Below are positions 33,765 through 34,160 of a stretch of DNA of 34,160 bases, piece by piece. A model generated the notes under the pieces. The model saw nothing but the letters and a program-made list of their open reading frames with translations. It ran no database searches and was not told the DNA's origin. A program made the translations under genes and the position numbers. Each line of letters opens with the position of its first letter. Within the stretch, counting starts at the first letter, position 1. This DNA is from Lutibaculum baratangense AMV1 (GTDB taxonomy: Bacteria; Pseudomonadota; Alphaproteobacteria; Rhizobiales; Tepidamorphaceae), in the NCBI RefSeq assembly GCF_000496075.1, contig NZ_AWXZ01000020.1, forward strand, positions 1 through 34,160. Direction: 5' to 3'.

Positions 33765-34160
33765 CAGCCGGTTTCCGTCATGAGCTTGGGCAGCCGCACC
33801 AGATTGTAGGCGGCGGCCGCGAAGGTGAAGGCCCATCCGACGCGGTCGCGTCCGCGGAACTTCGTCTTGTCCTGGCCGGCGACCGTCTTGATCCAGCCAA
33901 ACGCCTCCTCGATGCGCTTGCGAATACGCTGGCTGGCGACATAGCCGCCGTGCCGGGTTGTGCGACCGTCGATCGCCGAACGGCGGCCGCTGGTGTTCTG
34001 GGCCACATGCGGCGTCACCTTCATCGAGCGCAATTCGTTGACGAAGTCCTCCGTATCGTAACCCTTGTCGGCGCCGAGCGTGATCCTGCGAGGAGGGTCG
34101 GCCAGGGGCTCGATTCATGTGCAGCGCCGCCACCCGCTCGGCATGGCCGTCGGCCAGGGT
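33764..34160 (-). pseudogene. IS5-family transposase, C-terminal part, frameshifted and cut by the window edge
   Basis: The minus strand encodes TLADGHAERVAALHM, then after one extra base near 34112 (ATGATC read as ATGAATC) LGADKGYDTEDFVNEL, RSMKVTPHVAQNTSGRRSAIDG, RIRKRIEEAFGWIKTVAG and GWAFTFAAAAYNLVRLPKL. These are the C-terminal DDE region of an IS5-type (DUF4372/transposase_11) enzyme, with the second Asp in GADKGYD and the Glu in RKRIEEAFGW. The N-terminal part lies beyond the window. The frameshift means it is inactive as given, or the base is an error. Confidence 0.82.

Overview
The window is a high-GC (about two thirds G+C) bacterial segment. Gene content, codon use, FNR/FixK-type palindromes, and IS91, IS630 and IS5-type insertion sequence remains suggest an alphaproteobacterium, perhaps of the Hyphomicrobiales. 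That placement is inference, since no rRNA or other marker is present. No tRNA, rRNA, CRISPR array or prophage was seen. The dense stress and accessory gene content, broken genes and three mobile-element scars suggest a genomic island or plasmid-like region.

Layout. 1-3648: a partial methyltransferase, a macro-domain ADP-ribose hydrolase, and a minus-strand operon of two unknown small proteins around peptide chain release factor 3, whose frame is broken by one base. 3649-8593: a structured leader, a SulP anion transporter, a tandem universal stress protein, a YheS-type ABC-F ATPase (also broken by one base) and a decayed copy of the stress-protein tail. 8594-11203: a zinc-ribbon methyltransferase coupled to a DksA/TraR-type protein, facing an operon of two unknown proteins and a spermidine-synthase-like protein. 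11400-15161: a HelD-like RNA polymerase-recycling ATPase behind a Hen1-type RNA 3'-end 2'-O-methyltransferase, with an ADP-ribosylglycohydrolase upstream. 15366-19500: an MFS transporter ending at an IS630 remnant, a decayed two-repeat protein, and IS91-transposase plus integrase fragments. 19497-27334: a phosphoribosyltransferase, small membrane protein, CBS-BON protein, an Hsp20/zinc-ribbon/helix-hairpin-helix operon, an orphan GroEL, and divergent pncB and pncA. 27613-32771: five genes joined by 4-base overlaps: acetyl-CoA synthetase, 2-oxoacid dehydrogenase E1 alpha, E1 beta and E2, and an acyl carrier protein. 32836-34160: a small ORF, a ribosome-hibernation/cold-shock fusion protein, and an IS5-type transposase running off the end.

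How the genes may work together. Palindromes of the TTGA-N6-TCAA (FNR/FixK/Anr) type lie ahead of the CBS-BON gene, groEL, the acetyl-CoA synthetase operon and, with one mismatch, hsp20. Together with the universal stress, chaperone, NAD-salvage, acetate-activation and ribosome-hibernation genes, this reads as an oxygen-limitation or dormancy response island. A second theme is NAD and ADP-ribose: macro domain, ADP-ribosylglycohydrolase, PncB and PncA. The least explained parts are the Hen1-HelD pair, the dehydrogenase operon with its own acyl carrier protein and no E3, and a 32-base promoter-like element present twice.
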